Shown one piece after another: positions 1-10,579 of a stretch of DNA of 64,000 nt (position 1 is the stretch's first letter; the number at the start of each line of letters is the position of its first letter). The stretch is from Pseudomonadaceae bacterium SI-3 (lineage in GTDB: Bacteria; Pseudomonadota; Gammaproteobacteria; Pseudomonadales; Pseudomonadaceae), in the NCBI GenBank assembly GCA_004010935.1, contig CP026511.1:4526001-4590000 (forward strand). The letters are read 5' to 3'. Position numbers and translations under genes: made by a program. The notes under the pieces are model-generated. The model had not been told where the DNA came from. It saw only the letters and a list, made by a program, of their open reading frames with translations, and did not search any database.

Positions 1-1
1 C

Positions 2-916
<915 letters not shown>

Positions 917-930
917 CGCCGCCAGCACTG

Positions 931-961
931 CCTGCGCCGCCTTCGGACGAAGCGGCGCAGG
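931..961 (+). terminator. Hairpin after aspA
   Basis: Perfect 10-bp inverted repeat CCTGCGCCGC / GCGGCGCAGG around an 11-base loop, placed just after the aspA stop. There is no run of T after it, so it may be a weak terminator or an mRNA-stabilising stem. Confidence 0.5.
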
Positions 962-1040
962 CCTACCCGCCAAAGCGTGATGCGGCACAAGCCGCCGTTT
1001 TCCGTCCTTGCGTAGACTCCGCCGATTTCCCGGAGGCCCC

Positions 1041-1799
1041 ATGCGCAAACTACTCGCCATCACCCTGCTGTTCAGCTCGATCATCGGCGCGCCGCTCGCT
1101 CATGCGGAGCTCCCGCAAGGCTACGAAGTGGTACTGCAGACCGAGAACTTCCCGCCTTTCAACATGGCTGACGGTGGCAAGAACTTCGCCAAGGAAGAGC
1201 ACATCCAGGGCATCAGCGCGGTAACCGTTCAGGAAATGTTCAAGCGCGCCGGCATCGCCTACTCGATGACACTGCGCTTTCCGTGGGATCGCATCTACCA
1301 GGCGACCCTGGACTCGCCGAATCACGGCCTGTTTTCGACGTCGATGACCGATGCCCGGCGCCCACTGTTCAAATGGGTGGGTCCTATCGCCCAGTACGAA
1401 AGCGTCCTGCTTTCGGCACCCGGCTCGACCCTCAAGCTGACCAGCCTCGAACAAGCGAAGGACTACACCATCGGTGCCTACAAGAGCAGCGCGGTGAGCC
1501 AACGCGTCGAAGCGCAGGGCCTGACGCCGGTGAACTCGCTGCGTGACCAGGAAAATCTGCAGAAGCTGCTCAGCGGCAAAATCGACCTCTGGGCCACCTC
1601 CGACCCGGTCTGGCGCTACTACGCCAAGCAGGAAGGGGTGGGCGGGCTGAATACCGTGCTGGTGTTCAACTCCGCACCGCTGTACCTGGCGCTTAACAAG
1701 GAAACGCCGGATGAGGTGGTTACCCGCCTGCAGAACGCCCTGGACGAGATGAAGACCGAAGGCTACGGCACCTGCGTCAAGCATCCTGAACTCTGCTGA
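1041..1799 (+). CDS. Periplasmic solute-binding protein, family 3 (SBP_bac_3)
   Basis: A 252-residue secreted binding protein. The start chosen is the ATG after a GGAGG at 1032-1036; a longer frame from 1008 has no such site. Residues 1-22 form a Sec signal peptide (RKLLAITLLFSSIIG core) with probable cleavage after AHA. The mature protein has the layout of polar amino-acid-binding proteins: TENFPPFN near the N-terminus, GISAVTVQEMFKRAG, and a second lobe with TIGAYKSSAV. No permease or ATPase gene is adjacent, so it is either served by a transporter elsewhere or acts as a sensor-type orphan. The ligand cannot be read from sequence. A perfect hairpin lies 15 bases after the stop. Confidence 0.75.
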   Translation: MRKLLAITLLFSSIIGAPLAHAELPQGYEVVLQTENFPPFNMADGGKNFAKEEHIQGISAVTVQEMFKRAGIAYSMTLRFPWDRIYQATLDSPNHGLFSTSMTDARRPLFKWVGPIAQYESVLLSAPGSTLKLTSLEQAKDYTIGAYKSSAVSQRVEAQGLTPVNSLRDQENLQKLLSGKIDLWATSDPVWRYYAKQEGVGGLNTVLVFNSAPLYLALNKETPDEVVTRLQNALDEMKTEGYGTCVKHPELC

Positions 1800-1813
1800 A
1801 CCCAGCACCGGGT

Positions 1814-1836
1814 CGATGGCGCGAGGCGCGCCATCG
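1814..1836 (+). terminator. Hairpin after the binding-protein gene
   Basis: Perfect 10-bp stem CGATGGCGCG / CGCGCCATCG with a 3-base loop AGG. No T-run follows, so terminator strength is doubtful. Confidence 0.5.
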
Positions 1837-1929
1837 CAGCGTGCAACACCCCACCATGCCGCTCTTCGCTCCAGATTCCAGCCGGCCTTGGATCAACCCT
1901 GATCGATCGCCCGCCAGCGCACCCCACCC

Positions 1930-2751
1930 TCACTCGATCTCGAACAGCCCGTCCCGCAACGATACCGCCGCCAGTCGGTCGCGGATTTCAGGGTCGATGC
2001 GCGGATCATCCAGGCCATAGAGCATCACCTGCCGATAGGCATTGACCCGGTTGATCTCACGGCCCAGGTATTCCCAGACCACTCGGGTGCAGGCCGGGGT
2101 GCGGCGGTCACCGCTGGAAACGCCAGTCTTCAGTCCGTTAAGACGACTGATGCGACTTTTGAAGCTGGGAATGAGGATGGTCTGGCTCATTTCATTTCCC
2201 GTCAGCGACTCGTAGTCGATGAGAAACAAACGGTCCTGAAGATAGAACGCCGCACCCAGGTAGCGGCAGCGCACGACCCAGTCCTCCTGCTTGGGATTGT
2301 CGGGGCGCGACTGCTCCTGACGTTCCTGTCGCTCGAACACGTAGCTGCCGCGGTCCTCGCGCAAATGCACCAGCGACAGCAAGATCTGCCCTGGCACGGA
2401 CATGCAGTTGGCGTATTCGAAGTAGTAGCCGCAGTAACGCGACAGGCTGTTGGCGTTGTCGCGCATCGGCTGGAATAGCTCGAGCAGCGGGTCGCTGCCG
2501 GCGATGCGCTCCTGGTCATGACTGCGCATGCCGATCAGCTGGGTGAACTGGTCGCTGGGCAGGCTCAGCTCGTAGCCTTCGACCCCGAAGAAATCACAGA
2601 TGCGCTTGAGGTTGTGAGCGGTGGGGCGGCTCTGGCCATTCAGGTATTTATTGAACTGAGCGCGGTTGATCGCGAGCTTGCGACAGACCTCGGCGATCGA
2701 GCGGTAATGGCTGCAGAGCAGCTTGAGATTGGCGCCGAGGTGGTCTTGCAT
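1930..2751 (-). CDS. XRE-family helix-turn-helix regulator
   Basis: 273-residue transcription factor with an N-terminal Cro/C1-type HTH: SIAEVCRKLAINRAQFNKYL is the two-helix DNA-reading unit, followed by NGQSRPTAHNLKRICDFFG. The C-terminal ~200 residues are a family-specific sensor region I cannot assign. The start was set at the ATG encoding MQDHLGANLK, preceded by AGGGA; an upstream frame extension to 2871 is proline/arginine-rich noise. It is divergent from the sodium/alanine symporter (start to start 151 bp), so control of that gene is a reasonable inference, not shown by sequence. Confidence 0.8.
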   Translation of the reverse strand: MQDHLGANLKLLCSHYRSIAEVCRKLAINRAQFNKYLNGQSRPTAHNLKRICDFFGVEGYELSLPSDQFTQLIGMRSHDQERIAGSDPLLELFQPMRDNANSLSRYCGYYFEYANCMSVPGQILLSLVHLREDRGSYVFERQERQEQSRPDNPKQEDWVVRCRYLGAAFYLQDRLFLIDYESLTGNEMSQTILIPSFKSRISRLNGLKTGVSSGDRRTPACTRVVWEYLGREINRVNAYRQVMLYGLDDPRIDPEIRDRLAAVSLRDGLFEIE

Positions 2752-2902
2752 GGTCGATCCCTGTGATGCGAGCGGCGCGATTCTAGCATCACCTCGCGCC
2801 AGATCGCCGCGACCCGCGCAATTGCATGACCATCGAGTCTGGCCAACCATTCCGGCCCTGTGTTTCAACATTTGTCAAAACAACAAGAGAGACCCTTCCG
2901 TC

Positions 2903-4348
2903 ATGCTCGATCTTCTCAATGATCTCATCTGGAGCAAGCTGCTCATCGTGATGCTGATTGGCTTAGGCCTGTACTTCACCATCGCCTCGCGCTTCGTCCA
3001 GTTCCGCTACTTCGGCAGCATGTTTCAGATCTTCGGCGAGGCCTTCAAACGGCAGCCGGGCCAACTCAGTTCATTCCAGGCGCTGATGCTCAGCGTCGCC
3101 GGTCGCGTCGGCGCCGGCAACATCGCCGGTGTCTCGGTTGCCATCATGCTTGGCGGACCCGGTGCGATTTTCTGGATGTGGATCGTCGCGCTGGTCGGCA
3201 TGGCCACCAGCTATTTCGAATGTTCCCTGGCCCAGCTGTACAAGCGCCGCGAGACCGACGGTGGCTATCGCGGCGGCCCGGCCTTCTATATCGAGCACGG
3301 CCTCGGCCAGCGCTGGCTGGGCATCGTGGTATCGCTGCTGCTGCTGGTGACCTTCGGCTTCGGCTTCAATGCCGTGCAGTCCTACACCGTCGCCAGCTCG
3401 ATGAACGACACCTTTGGCGTGCCGACCTATATCAGCGGCATCGTGCTGATGGTGGTGATCGGCCTGATCATCTTTGGTGGCATCAAGCGCATCGCCAGGT
3501 TCGCCGACGTGCTGGTGCCGATCATGGCGTTTTCCTACATCGCCATGGCCGTCTTCGTCATCGGCAGCAATGCCAGCGCCATTCCTGAAGCCTTCGGCAC
3601 CATTTTCCGCAGCGCCTTTGGTCTTGAGCCCGCCTTCGCCGGCGGCATCGGTGCGGCGATCATCATGGGGGTCAAGCGCGGCCTGTTCTCTAACGAGGCC
3701 GGCCTGGGCAGCGCGCCGAACGTCGCGGCAGTCGCCGAGGTCAAGCATCCGGTGGCGCAGGGCATCGTGCAGTCGCTGAGCGTGTTCATCGACACCATCG
3801 TGCTGTGCAGCTGCACCGCGCTGATCATCATCCTCTCCGGCGTGTTCGAGCCGGGCAGCGAGATGGCCGGCGTTGTACTGACGCAAACCGCCGTCGCCGC
3901 CGTCGTCGGCGAGTGGGGCCGGGTGTTCATCAGCGTGGCACTGCTGCTGTTCGTGTTCACCACGCTGATCTACAACTACTACCTCGGCGAGAACGCACTG
4001 GGCTTCTTCACCGGCAAGCGCTGGCCGGTTCTGGTCTACCGGGTCATGGTCATTGGTCTGGTGATGTGGGGCTCGATCCAGGACCTGGGTACGGTATTCG
4101 GTTTTGCCGACGTCACCATGGGTCTGCTGGCAATCTGCAACCTGATCGCCCTGGCGCTGCTGTTCAAGATAGGCCTGCGCCTGATGCGCGATTACGATAG
4201 CCAGCGTAAGGCAGGTGTCGAGTCACCGGTGTTCGATCCGAAGAACTTTGCCGACCTGGATCTGGACCCGAGCGTCTGGCCAGCCAGAGTGGGCGACCAA
4301 TCGCCGGTCATGAACGCCACCGCCGCCAGTCAGGCACCTCAGCGTTAA
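2903..4348 (+). CDS. Sodium:alanine (glycine) symporter, AGCS family
   Basis: 481-residue inner-membrane carrier coupling Na+ entry to uptake of alanine or glycine. The family signature region SVAGRVGAGNIAGV is near the N-terminus, followed by about ten hydrophobic helices, and the conserved GLFSNEAGLGSAPNVAA segment lies mid-protein. The start at ATG 2903 gives the usual family N-terminus (MLDLLNDLIWSKLLI); the open frame continues upstream to 2723 but overlaps the divergent regulator and has no family similarity. The N-terminus runs straight into the first membrane helix. A good Rho-independent terminator follows. The neighbouring asparaginase and aspartase suggest a local amino-acid-nitrogen theme. 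Confidence 0.9.
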   Translation: MLDLLNDLIWSKLLIVMLIGLGLYFTIASRFVQFRYFGSMFQIFGEAFKRQPGQLSSFQALMLSVAGRVGAGNIAGVSVAIMLGGPGAIFWMWIVALVGMATSYFECSLAQLYKRRETDGGYRGGPAFYIEHGLGQRWLGIVVSLLLLVTFGFGFNAVQSYTVASSMNDTFGVPTYISGIVLMVVIGLIIFGGIKRIARFADVLVPIMAFSYIAMAVFVIGSNASAIPEAFGTIFRSAFGLEPAFAGGIGAAIIMGVKRGLFSNEAGLGSAPNVAAVAEVKHPVAQGIVQSLSVFIDTIVLCSCTALIIILSGVFEPGSEMAGVVLTQTAVAAVVGEWGRVFISVALLLFVFTTLIYNYYLGENALGFFTGKRWPVLVYRVMVIGLVMWGSIQDLGTVFGFADVTMGLLAICNLIALALLFKIGLRLMRDYDSQRKAGVESPVFDPKNFADLDLDPSVWPARVGDQSPVMNATAASQAPQR

Positions 4349-4366
4349 GTTGGTCCGCGTCGCTTG

Positions 4367-4391
4367 AACAGGGGCCGCTGGCCCCTGTTTT
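4367..4391 (+). terminator. Rho-independent terminator after the alanine symporter
   Basis: Stem AACAGGGGCC / GGCCCCTGTT with loop GCT followed by a T-run. It separates the symporter from the asparaginase gene. Confidence 0.85.
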
Positions 4392-4407
4392 CATATAGGA
4401 GACCCCT

Positions 4408-5400
4408 ATGTCGGCTTCCAGAAACACCCTGGTGCTGTACACCGGCGGCACCATCGGCATGCAACAAAGCGCCGAAGGGCTGATGCCCGCTTCTGGCTTC
4501 GCCAGCAGATTGCGCGACCAGCAGGACAAGCACCCCGAACTGGCCGTGCCGGAATGGCAGTTCCGTGAATTGCTACCGCCCATCGACAGCGCCAACATGA
4601 ACCAGACCCACTGGCTGGCGATGGTTGAGGCCATTCGGGCCGGCGTCGAGCAAGATGGCTGTGACGCCGTACTGGTCCTGCATGGCACCGACACCCTCGC
4701 CTACAGCGCTGCGGCCTTGAGCTTCCTGCTGTTGGGCTTCGAGGTGCCGGTAGTGCTGACCGGGGCGATGCTGCCCGCCGGTGCGCCCGATAGCGACGCC
4801 TGGGACAACCTGTTCGGTGCGATGCAGGCATTGCACGCTGGCGTCGAGCCGGATGTGCACCTCTACTTCGCCGGCAAACTCATGCACGGCGCCCGGGTCA
4901 GCAAACTGGGTACCGCCAGCCTTGATGCGTTCGGGGTGCTGCCGCGGCTGCGTCAGGGCCAACGCGCACCCAGCATTCCCGCAGCGCTCGACTATCGCCA
5001 ACCCCGTCAGCAGGTGAACCTGGCGGTGCTTCCCCTCTATCCAGGCATCCAGGCGGCGCAGCTGCAAGCACTGCTGTCCAGTGGCGTGCAGGGGGTGCTG
5101 ATCGAGTGCTATGGCAGCGGCACCGGCCCCGCCGATGACACCGAGCTGCTGCAGGCGTTACAGGACGCCCATCAGCGCGGCATCGTCCTGACCGCCATCA
5201 GCCAATGCCCGCAGGGTCACGTAGAGTTCGGCATCTACGCCGCCGGCAGCAAGCTGGAAGCCAGCGGCCTGATGTCAGGCGGCGGCATGACCCGGGAGGC
5301 CGCGCTGGGCAAGTTGTTTGCCTTGCTCGGTGCCGGGCTGTCGCAAACCGAGGTCGGCCATTGGTTTGCCCTGGACCTCTGTGGTGAACGCGTCGACTGA
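4408..5400 (+). CDS. ansA: L-asparaginase, type I-like (cytoplasmic)
   Basis: 330-residue enzyme hydrolysing L-asparagine to aspartate and ammonia. Both family active-site signatures are present: YTGGTIGM (first catalytic Thr, residues ~11-18) and LHGTDTLAYSA (Thr-Asp pair, ~90-100). There is no signal peptide, so it is cytoplasmic, unlike periplasmic type II enzymes. TAGGAG sits 6 bases before the ATG. It could share transcription with nothing downstream because the next gene is convergent, ending 8 bases away. Glutaminase side activity is possible in this family. Confidence 0.9.
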   Translation: MSASRNTLVLYTGGTIGMQQSAEGLMPASGFASRLRDQQDKHPELAVPEWQFRELLPPIDSANMNQTHWLAMVEAIRAGVEQDGCDAVLVLHGTDTLAYSAAALSFLLLGFEVPVVLTGAMLPAGAPDSDAWDNLFGAMQALHAGVEPDVHLYFAGKLMHGARVSKLGTASLDAFGVLPRLRQGQRAPSIPAALDYRQPRQQVNLAVLPLYPGIQAAQLQALLSSGVQGVLIECYGSGTGPADDTELLQALQDAHQRGIVLTAISQCPQGHVEFGIYAAGSKLEASGLMSGGGMTREAALGKLFALLGAGLSQTEVGHWFALDLCGERVD

Positions 5401-5408
5401 TCGGTGGC

Positions 5409-8273
5409 TCAACTCGGGTTGAGATCGAGTTCCTGGAGGCAGTCCTGGACCCGCCGGCGCAGCTCGTCGAGGTCCAGTGGCTTGCTCAGCCACCCCTGGC
5501 ATTCGAGCTTGGCTTTCAACTCGCTCACCGCACTCAGCACGATCACCGGCAGGTACCGGGTAGCCGGGGCCTGACGCAGCAAACGCAGCAGCTGCTCCCC
5601 GTCAAGCTCCGGCAGGTTGAGGTCCAGTAACAGCAAATCCGGCGGATCGGCCAGCAGGTGCTCCAACGCCATCCGCCCGTTGCCGATTACGCTGACCTCA
5701 GCCAGATCGGCCAGCGCCTTGCGTACCAGCAGCTGGCTGGCCGGATCGTCTTCGACATAAACAATACGGGGCCGATGGCGAAGCGGCCGTGGGCTGTGCG
5801 TGGCAAGCAGAGGCAGGGCTATCCAGAAGCGGCTGCCTATCCCGGGCGCGCTCTTCACACCGATACTGCCGCCCATCAGTTTGGCGTACTCCAGACATAG
5901 CGATAGGCCGATTCCCGCGCCCTGAATATTCGAACTCTCACGGCCAAGCCGGCGAAACGGCTCGAACAGCTGCGCCTGCAGGCCTTCGTCGATTCCGAGA
6001 CCGGTATCTTCGACCACCAGCCTCACCTGGCCGGCAACCGTCTCGATCCGCAGCACAATCTGCCCGCCTGGCTTGTTGTACTTGATGGCGTTGGAAAGCA
6101 GATTGAGCAGCACCTGACGTAACCGGCGTGACTCGGCCTGCACCTCGACGGGCCCTGGCGGCAGATCGAAGTCCAACCGCAGCCCGTGGCGCTGAACATC
6201 AAGCGCCACCAGCTCGGCGCACTCACGCATCAAGGCGGTGACTTCGACAGGCTTGAGCGTCAGCCGGGGCCGTTCGGCCTGTAGGCTCGACCAGTCGAGA
6301 ATGTCGCCGAGCAGCTGGTTCAGGTGCCGGCTGGCCAAGAGGATCTCATCGAGGTAATCAGCGGCTTCCGGCTGCGCATCCGGTGAGCAGTCCATACGCA
6401 TCAGCTGGGCAAACCCGAGGATCGCATTCAGCGGCGTACGCAGCTCATGGCTGATGCTGGATATCAGATGAGTCTTGGCCTCGTTGGCCGCGTGCGCCTG
6501 CTGGATGGCCTGGCGCAGATCGTCCTCGACCCGCTTGATCGCATCGATATCCACATGAGTACCGGCCACCAGCGTCGCTTCGCCTGTTCGAGGATCCCGC
6601 TCGAGCACGCGGCCGCGACTGAGCAGCCAGTGATACTCGCCCAGTGCATCCGCGAAACGGAACTCGCTTTCATAATGCAACGCCTGGCCTTCATGCATCC
6701 GGTCCAGTTCGGCCCGCACCTGAGCAACATCGAGCGGATGGATACGCTGCAGAAACTGAGCCTCGCTCAGCTGCGCCGAAGACAACCCGAAGCGCGCAGG
6801 CAGACGGCCACGAAGCTGCATCACCCCGCGGCGCATGTCGTTTTCCCAGAGGCTCTCAGTCGCGCTTTCCAGAACCAGCTCGAGACGCTCCTGAGCCTCC
6901 GCACGCTGGGCCTCGCTGTCTTCCAGCTGGGCGCCGATGGCCTGGGTGTGCTGTGCCAGATCGTCAAGCTCGCGGATTTCTGACGAGACGGGATCTGGCC
7001 GCCACCGACCGAGACCGATCTGGCCCATCATCTGCGAGATCCCCGCGATTGGCTTCAGCAGTGCCTGGCTGAGTTGGCGCGCGCGCAGCCACATGTACCC
7101 GAAGAACAGCAGATAAAACAACACCAGCCCGGCAATCAGCAGATAACCGATCTGTTGAAAGCGACTGGCCAAAGCGTTGGTCTGGCTAAAAACGGCAGTT
7201 TCGTCGACCACCGCCAGCAGGTGCCAGCCGGTTTGCGGCACCGTTGTCCAGGCCACAAGCCGCTGTTTGCCTTTGAGCGCCAGGCTCATGACCCCTTCGC
7301 TCTGGGTAGCGAGCGCCTTTGCCAGCTCGCGTGTCTGGCCGCGACGATCGAGCCGGAAATCTTCAGGCTTGAGGGTTTCCTGGCGCACGGCGTCGTCGTA
7401 GTAGTGCTCGGTCAGCTCGTTGAGCCCGAATTCCCGTTCACCCGACTCCGGCAAAGCCATGATGCTCAGGTCGCGGCTGACCAACATTGCATAGCCATCC
7501 CAGGGCACACGCAGACCGCTGATCTGATTCAGGATGCCGCTAACAGTGATATCGATACCGTTGACACCTTCCAGCATGTCACCCCGATAAACCGGCGCCA
7601 CGGCCGACATCATCCAGCCCTGCCCGGCCGGATCGAGGTAGACGTCGGTCCATACCACCCTGCGCGCCGGGTTGTGCCAGGCATTTGCCAGGTAATAGAA
7701 GTTGTAGCTGGGAATGTTCACATCCGGCGCGTACTGCCGGGCCGTGTCGAACCAGGGATAGATATGGTTGTAGCTGTCCCAACTGTTGAAATAGAGGCTG
7801 GCGATCAGCGGGTTGCTGGCGTGGAGTTCCTTCATCAGCGGGTCGAGCCGATGAAGCTTGGCAACCTTCTGCAGATCGTGGCGCTCCGGTGGTGTCAGCC
7901 CCGAGTAGAAGCTGGCGGCGCCGCCCGAGTCGCGGGGGCTATAGCGAACCCCATCGGCGTTGAGTTCAAGCGGCACTGGCGCTACCGGGCTGTCGTCTTC
8001 CAACGCACGAACGGTGAGGTTACGAAACAGGGTGGCCGCGTTCGCCACTTCCTGCAGCTGCTGGCTGATTACCCGAGATTCACGAGCGACCGCTGTCTGC
8101 ACCTCGGACAGCGCCGTTTCGCGCAGGTGCTCGATTTGCGCATCGCGGATGGCACTGTTGGTCAGCAGGTAGGCCGCGATCAGCACCACCTCGACCAGCA
8201 CCAGTGGGATCAGCGTTGTCTGAACGAAGGCACGCCAGATCCATCGGCGTATCCCAGTTGAGTTTCTCGACAC
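5409..8273 (-). CDS. Membrane hybrid sensor histidine kinase (Cache-PAS-HisKA-HATPase-REC)
   Basis: 954-residue hybrid kinase. Order: membrane helix ~18-38; large periplasmic sensor (~40-370) with a double-Cache look, including the small-molecule-binding style stretch YFNSWDSYNHIYPWFD; second membrane helix ~376-396; linker and coiled coil to ~470; PAS ~470-580; HisKA with H-box SHELRTPLNAILGFAQ (phospho-His 609); HATPase with N box (NLLSNAIKYN), G1 DTGLGID and G2 GAGIGLSL; C-terminal receiver 836-945 with phospho-Asp 884 (LLLDLNLPELDG) and Lys 931. The start codon is GTG; no strong ribosome site is visible, so the exact start is uncertain. No partner regulator or phosphotransfer gene is adjacent, so the output is unknown. 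Confidence 0.88.
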   Translation of the reverse strand: MSRNSTGIRRWIWRAFVQTTLIPLVLVEVVLIAAYLLTNSAIRDAQIEHLRETALSEVQTAVARESRVISQQLQEVANAATLFRNLTVRALEDDSPVAPVPLELNADGVRYSPRDSGGAASFYSGLTPPERHDLQKVAKLHRLDPLMKELHASNPLIASLYFNSWDSYNHIYPWFDTARQYAPDVNIPSYNFYYLANAWHNPARRVVWTDVYLDPAGQGWMMSAVAPVYRGDMLEGVNGIDITVSGILNQISGLRVPWDGYAMLVSRDLSIMALPESGEREFGLNELTEHYYDDAVRQETLKPEDFRLDRRGQTRELAKALATQSEGVMSLALKGKQRLVAWTTVPQTGWHLLAVVDETAVFSQTNALASRFQQIGYLLIAGLVLFYLLFFGYMWLRARQLSQALLKPIAGISQMMGQIGLGRWRPDPVSSEIRELDDLAQHTQAIGAQLEDSEAQRAEAQERLELVLESATESLWENDMRRGVMQLRGRLPARFGLSSAQLSEAQFLQRIHPLDVAQVRAELDRMHEGQALHYESEFRFADALGEYHWLLSRGRVLERDPRTGEATLVAGTHVDIDAIKRVEDDLRQAIQQAHAANEAKTHLISSISHELRTPLNAILGFAQLMRMDCSPDAQPEAADYLDEILLASRHLNQLLGDILDWSSLQAERPRLTLKPVEVTALMRECAELVALDVQRHGLRLDFDLPPGPVEVQAESRRLRQVLLNLLSNAIKYNKPGGQIVLRIETVAGQVRLVVEDTGLGIDEGLQAQLFEPFRRLGRESSNIQGAGIGLSLCLEYAKLMGGSIGVKSAPGIGSRFWIALPLLATHSPRPLRHRPRIVYVEDDPASQLLVRKALADLAEVSVIGNGRMALEHLLADPPDLLLLDLNLPELDGEQLLRLLRQAPATRYLPVIVLSAVSELKAKLECQGWLSKPLDLDELRRRVQDCLQELDLNPS

Positions 8274-8399
8274 AGCGCGGCTCCAGCGTTCCGATTCAAG
8301 CGCTTGGCTTGCTCACGCCCCGAATCCTAGCATGGCCGTGAGCGCGGCCGATTTACCCGGAGGTCCGCGCGAATAACCGGCCTTTAGAGCGCCCTTTAG

Positions 8400-9215
8400 T
8401 CAACGCCTCGCCAGTTCGATCAGTTCGGCCCGCCATTCGGCATCACGAGGTAATGCCAGGAACGAGGGATTGAGGAAGTTCTCGCGTGCTTCGTAGGTCA
8501 GCGCTGCACCGGCGATATCCAGCACCTCGCCACCTGCGCCTTCCAATACCCCCTGGGCAGCCGCCGTGTCCCATTGAGAAGTCGGCGCCAACCGCGGGTA
8601 ACAGTCGGCGGCCCCCTCGGCCAACAGGCAGAACTTCAGGGAGCTGCCGACACTGGCCAACGCGAGCTCGCCAAAACGCTGCCGCAAGCCATCGAGCAAG
8701 CGCTCCTGCGCCGGGCTCGAGTGGCGACGGCTCGCAACGACGGTAAAACCGCCCGCTGCCTGATGCCGTACCCGCAGGGGCTGCGCCGCACCATCGGCTT
8801 CGGCACGCCAGGCACCGAACCCGGCCCCTCCGTAATAGCAGCGGCCGTTTGCCGGAACCCCGACCACACCGAACAACACCTGCCCGTGCTCGATCAACGC
8901 GACATTGACGGTGAATTCTTCGCTTCCGGCGATGAACTCCTTGGTGCCGTCCAGCGGATCGACCAACCACCAGCGCGTCCAACCGGCACGCTCGGCGAGG
9001 CCCAGCGCGCAGTCTTCCTCGGACAAAACCGGAATGGCCGCATCCAGCGCGCGGAGACCATCGGCCAATAGGTGATGGGCCGCCATGTCAGCGGCGGTAA
9101 CGGGCGAGGCATCGGCCTTCTCATGCACCTGCACATCGTTGCGCCAGTGCGGAAGGATCGCCTCGCCCGCGGCGCGGACCAGATCGATGACGGGCGCCAG
9201 ATAGGGATGGCTCAT
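8400..9215 (-). CDS. cysQ: 3'(2'),5'-bisphosphate nucleotidase CysQ
   Basis: 271-residue inositol-monophosphatase-fold enzyme that removes a phosphate from PAP/PAPS, recycling the by-product of sulfate assimilation. Metal-binding motifs are visible: VLSEEDC (Glu/Glu) and WWLVDPLDGTKEFI (the DPxDGT core), plus SQWDTAAAQ in the second half. The ATG overlaps the nudE stop by four bases (ATGA), so translation of the two is probably coupled. The nudE-cysQ pairing, with yrfG divergent, is conserved in Pseudomonas. Confidence 0.93.
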   Translation of the reverse strand: MSHPYLAPVIDLVRAAGEAILPHWRNDVQVHEKADASPVTAADMAAHHLLADGLRALDAAIPVLSEEDCALGLAERAGWTRWWLVDPLDGTKEFIAGSEEFTVNVALIEHGQVLFGVVGVPANGRCYYGGAGFGAWRAEADGAAQPLRVRHQAAGGFTVVASRRHSSPAQERLLDGLRQRFGELALASVGSSLKFCLLAEGAADCYPRLAPTSQWDTAAAQGVLEGAGGEVLDIAGAALTYEARENFLNPSFLALPRDAEWRAELIELARR

Positions 9216-9778
9216 TGATCGAATTCGCCCCGTTGGCTGAGCAGGTCACGCACCAGGTACAGCGCTGCGAGGGCGCGTCCTTCGCTGAACTGCGGGTTCT
9301 GGATCAGGCTGGACAGTTCGCGCAAATCCACCCGATCGACGCGCATCGGCTCCGGCTCGTCCCCCGGCAGCTGCTCGGGATAGAGATCGCGCGCCAACAC
9401 CACCTGAATCTTCTGGCTCATGTAGCCCGGCGACAGCGAAAGCTCGGTGAGCAGCTCCAGACTGCGCGCGCCGAAACCGGCCTCCTCCTTCAATTCCCGG
9501 TTGGCCGCGTCGAGCACGTCTTCGCCCGGCTCGATCAACCCTTTGGGCAGCGACAGTTCGTAGGTATCGGTACCGCCGCAGTATTCCTCGACCAATAACG
9601 CCCGGCCGTCGGCTTCCAGCGCGACGATCATCACCGCGCCATAACCGGTCCCCTTGCCCACCAGCCGTTCATAGGTACGCTCCACGCCATTGGAAAACCG
9701 CAGCTGCAGTTCCTCGACACGGAACAGGCGGCTGCTGGCGACGATCTCACGGGCAAGTACGGTAGGTTTCTGGCGCAT
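9212..9778 (-). CDS. nudE: ADP compounds hydrolase NudE (Nudix)
   Basis: 188-residue Nudix hydrolase acting on ADP-ribose, NADH and diadenosine polyphosphates. The full Nudix box runs from Gly80 to Phe102 (GLIEPGEDVLDAANRELKEE then AGF), with all catalytic Glu residues kept. The start is the ATG of MRQKPTVLAREIV with AAGGAT upstream; the open frame runs on to 9889 but without family similarity. First gene of the nudE-cysQ pair, divergent from yrfG, 120 bp between starts. Confidence 0.93.
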   Translation of the reverse strand: MRQKPTVLAREIVASSRLFRVEELQLRFSNGVERTYERLVGKGTGYGAVMIVALEADGRALLVEEYCGGTDTYELSLPKGLIEPGEDVLDAANRELKEEAGFGARSLELLTELSLSPGYMSQKIQVVLARDLYPEQLPGDEPEPMRVDRVDLRELSSLIQNPQFSEGRALAALYLVRDLLSQRGEFDQ

Positions 9779-9898
9779 GGGGATATCCTTGAAACGCGAA
9801 GGCCAATCATAACCCGGCTTTTTGTGATCGCCGCGAACGCTTTGCATCGAGCCGACCGCTGTCGCACCATTGTGCCAACCGCCGAACAAGAGTCTGCC

Positions 9899-10579
9899 AT
9901 GATCGCTTCACTGCCCTGGTCCGATATCGACACCGTCCTGCTGGACATGGACGGCACCTTGCTGGATTTGCATTTCGACAACCATTTCTGGCTCGACTTC
10001 CTGCCGCAGCGCTACGCCGAGCTGCACGGCATCAGCCGCGCCATGGCCGAGCTGGAGCTGGCCCCCCTGTTCAACGAACACGAGGGCAAGCTCACCTGGT
10101 ACTGCCTGGATTTCTGGACCCGCGAGCTGAACCTGCCGATTCGCGAAATGAAGCGCGAAATTGCTCATTTGATCGCGCTGCGGCCCGCTGCAGACGAGTT
10201 TCTCGCAGCCCTGCGCGACGCCGGCAAGCGCGTGGTGTTGATCACCAATGCCCATCGCGATTCGCTATCGCTGAAGCTCGAACGCATCGAGCTGGCCCCC
10301 TGGTTCGATCGCCTGATCAGTTCTCATGACTACGGCTTTCCCAAAGAGCAGGCCCAGTTCTGGCACGCACTGAAAACGGACCTCGATTTCGATCCGGCAA
10401 CCGCCCTGTTCATCGACGACAGCCTGCCCGTCCTGCGCAGCGCGCGGGCTTACGGCGTCGCTCACCTGCTGGCTATCAGCGAACCGGACAGCCGCCGCGG
10501 CAAGAAGCAAACCGAAGAATTCACAGCTGTCGACGATTACCTCGAGCTGATTCGCAGCCTGCAGGGTTTCTCGTCCTGA
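9899..10579 (+). CDS. yrfG: GMP/IMP nucleotidase, HAD superfamily
   Basis: 226-residue HAD-type phosphatase. Motif I is LLDMDGTLLDL (nucleophile Asp and acid Asp), motif II VVLITNAHRDS, motif III region FPKEQAQFW, and motif IV FIDDSLPVLRSA. Enzymes of this family dephosphorylate GMP and IMP. The start is ATG 9899; the upstream in-frame extension to 9824 lacks similarity. Placement next to nudE and cysQ gives a small nucleotide-housekeeping locus. Confidence 0.88.
   Translation: MIASLPWSDIDTVLLDMDGTLLDLHFDNHFWLDFLPQRYAELHGISRAMAELELAPLFNEHEGKLTWYCLDFWTRELNLPIREMKREIAHLIALRPAADEFLAALRDAGKRVVLITNAHRDSLSLKLERIELAPWFDRLISSHDYGFPKEQAQFWHALKTDLDFDPATALFIDDSLPVLRSARAYGVAHLLAISEPDSRRGKKQTEEFTAVDDYLELIRSLQGFSS

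Noticed and set aside
931..961. Strong Rho-independent terminator after aspA
   Set aside because: Stem is perfect but no T-run follows; kept as a hairpin with modest confidence.
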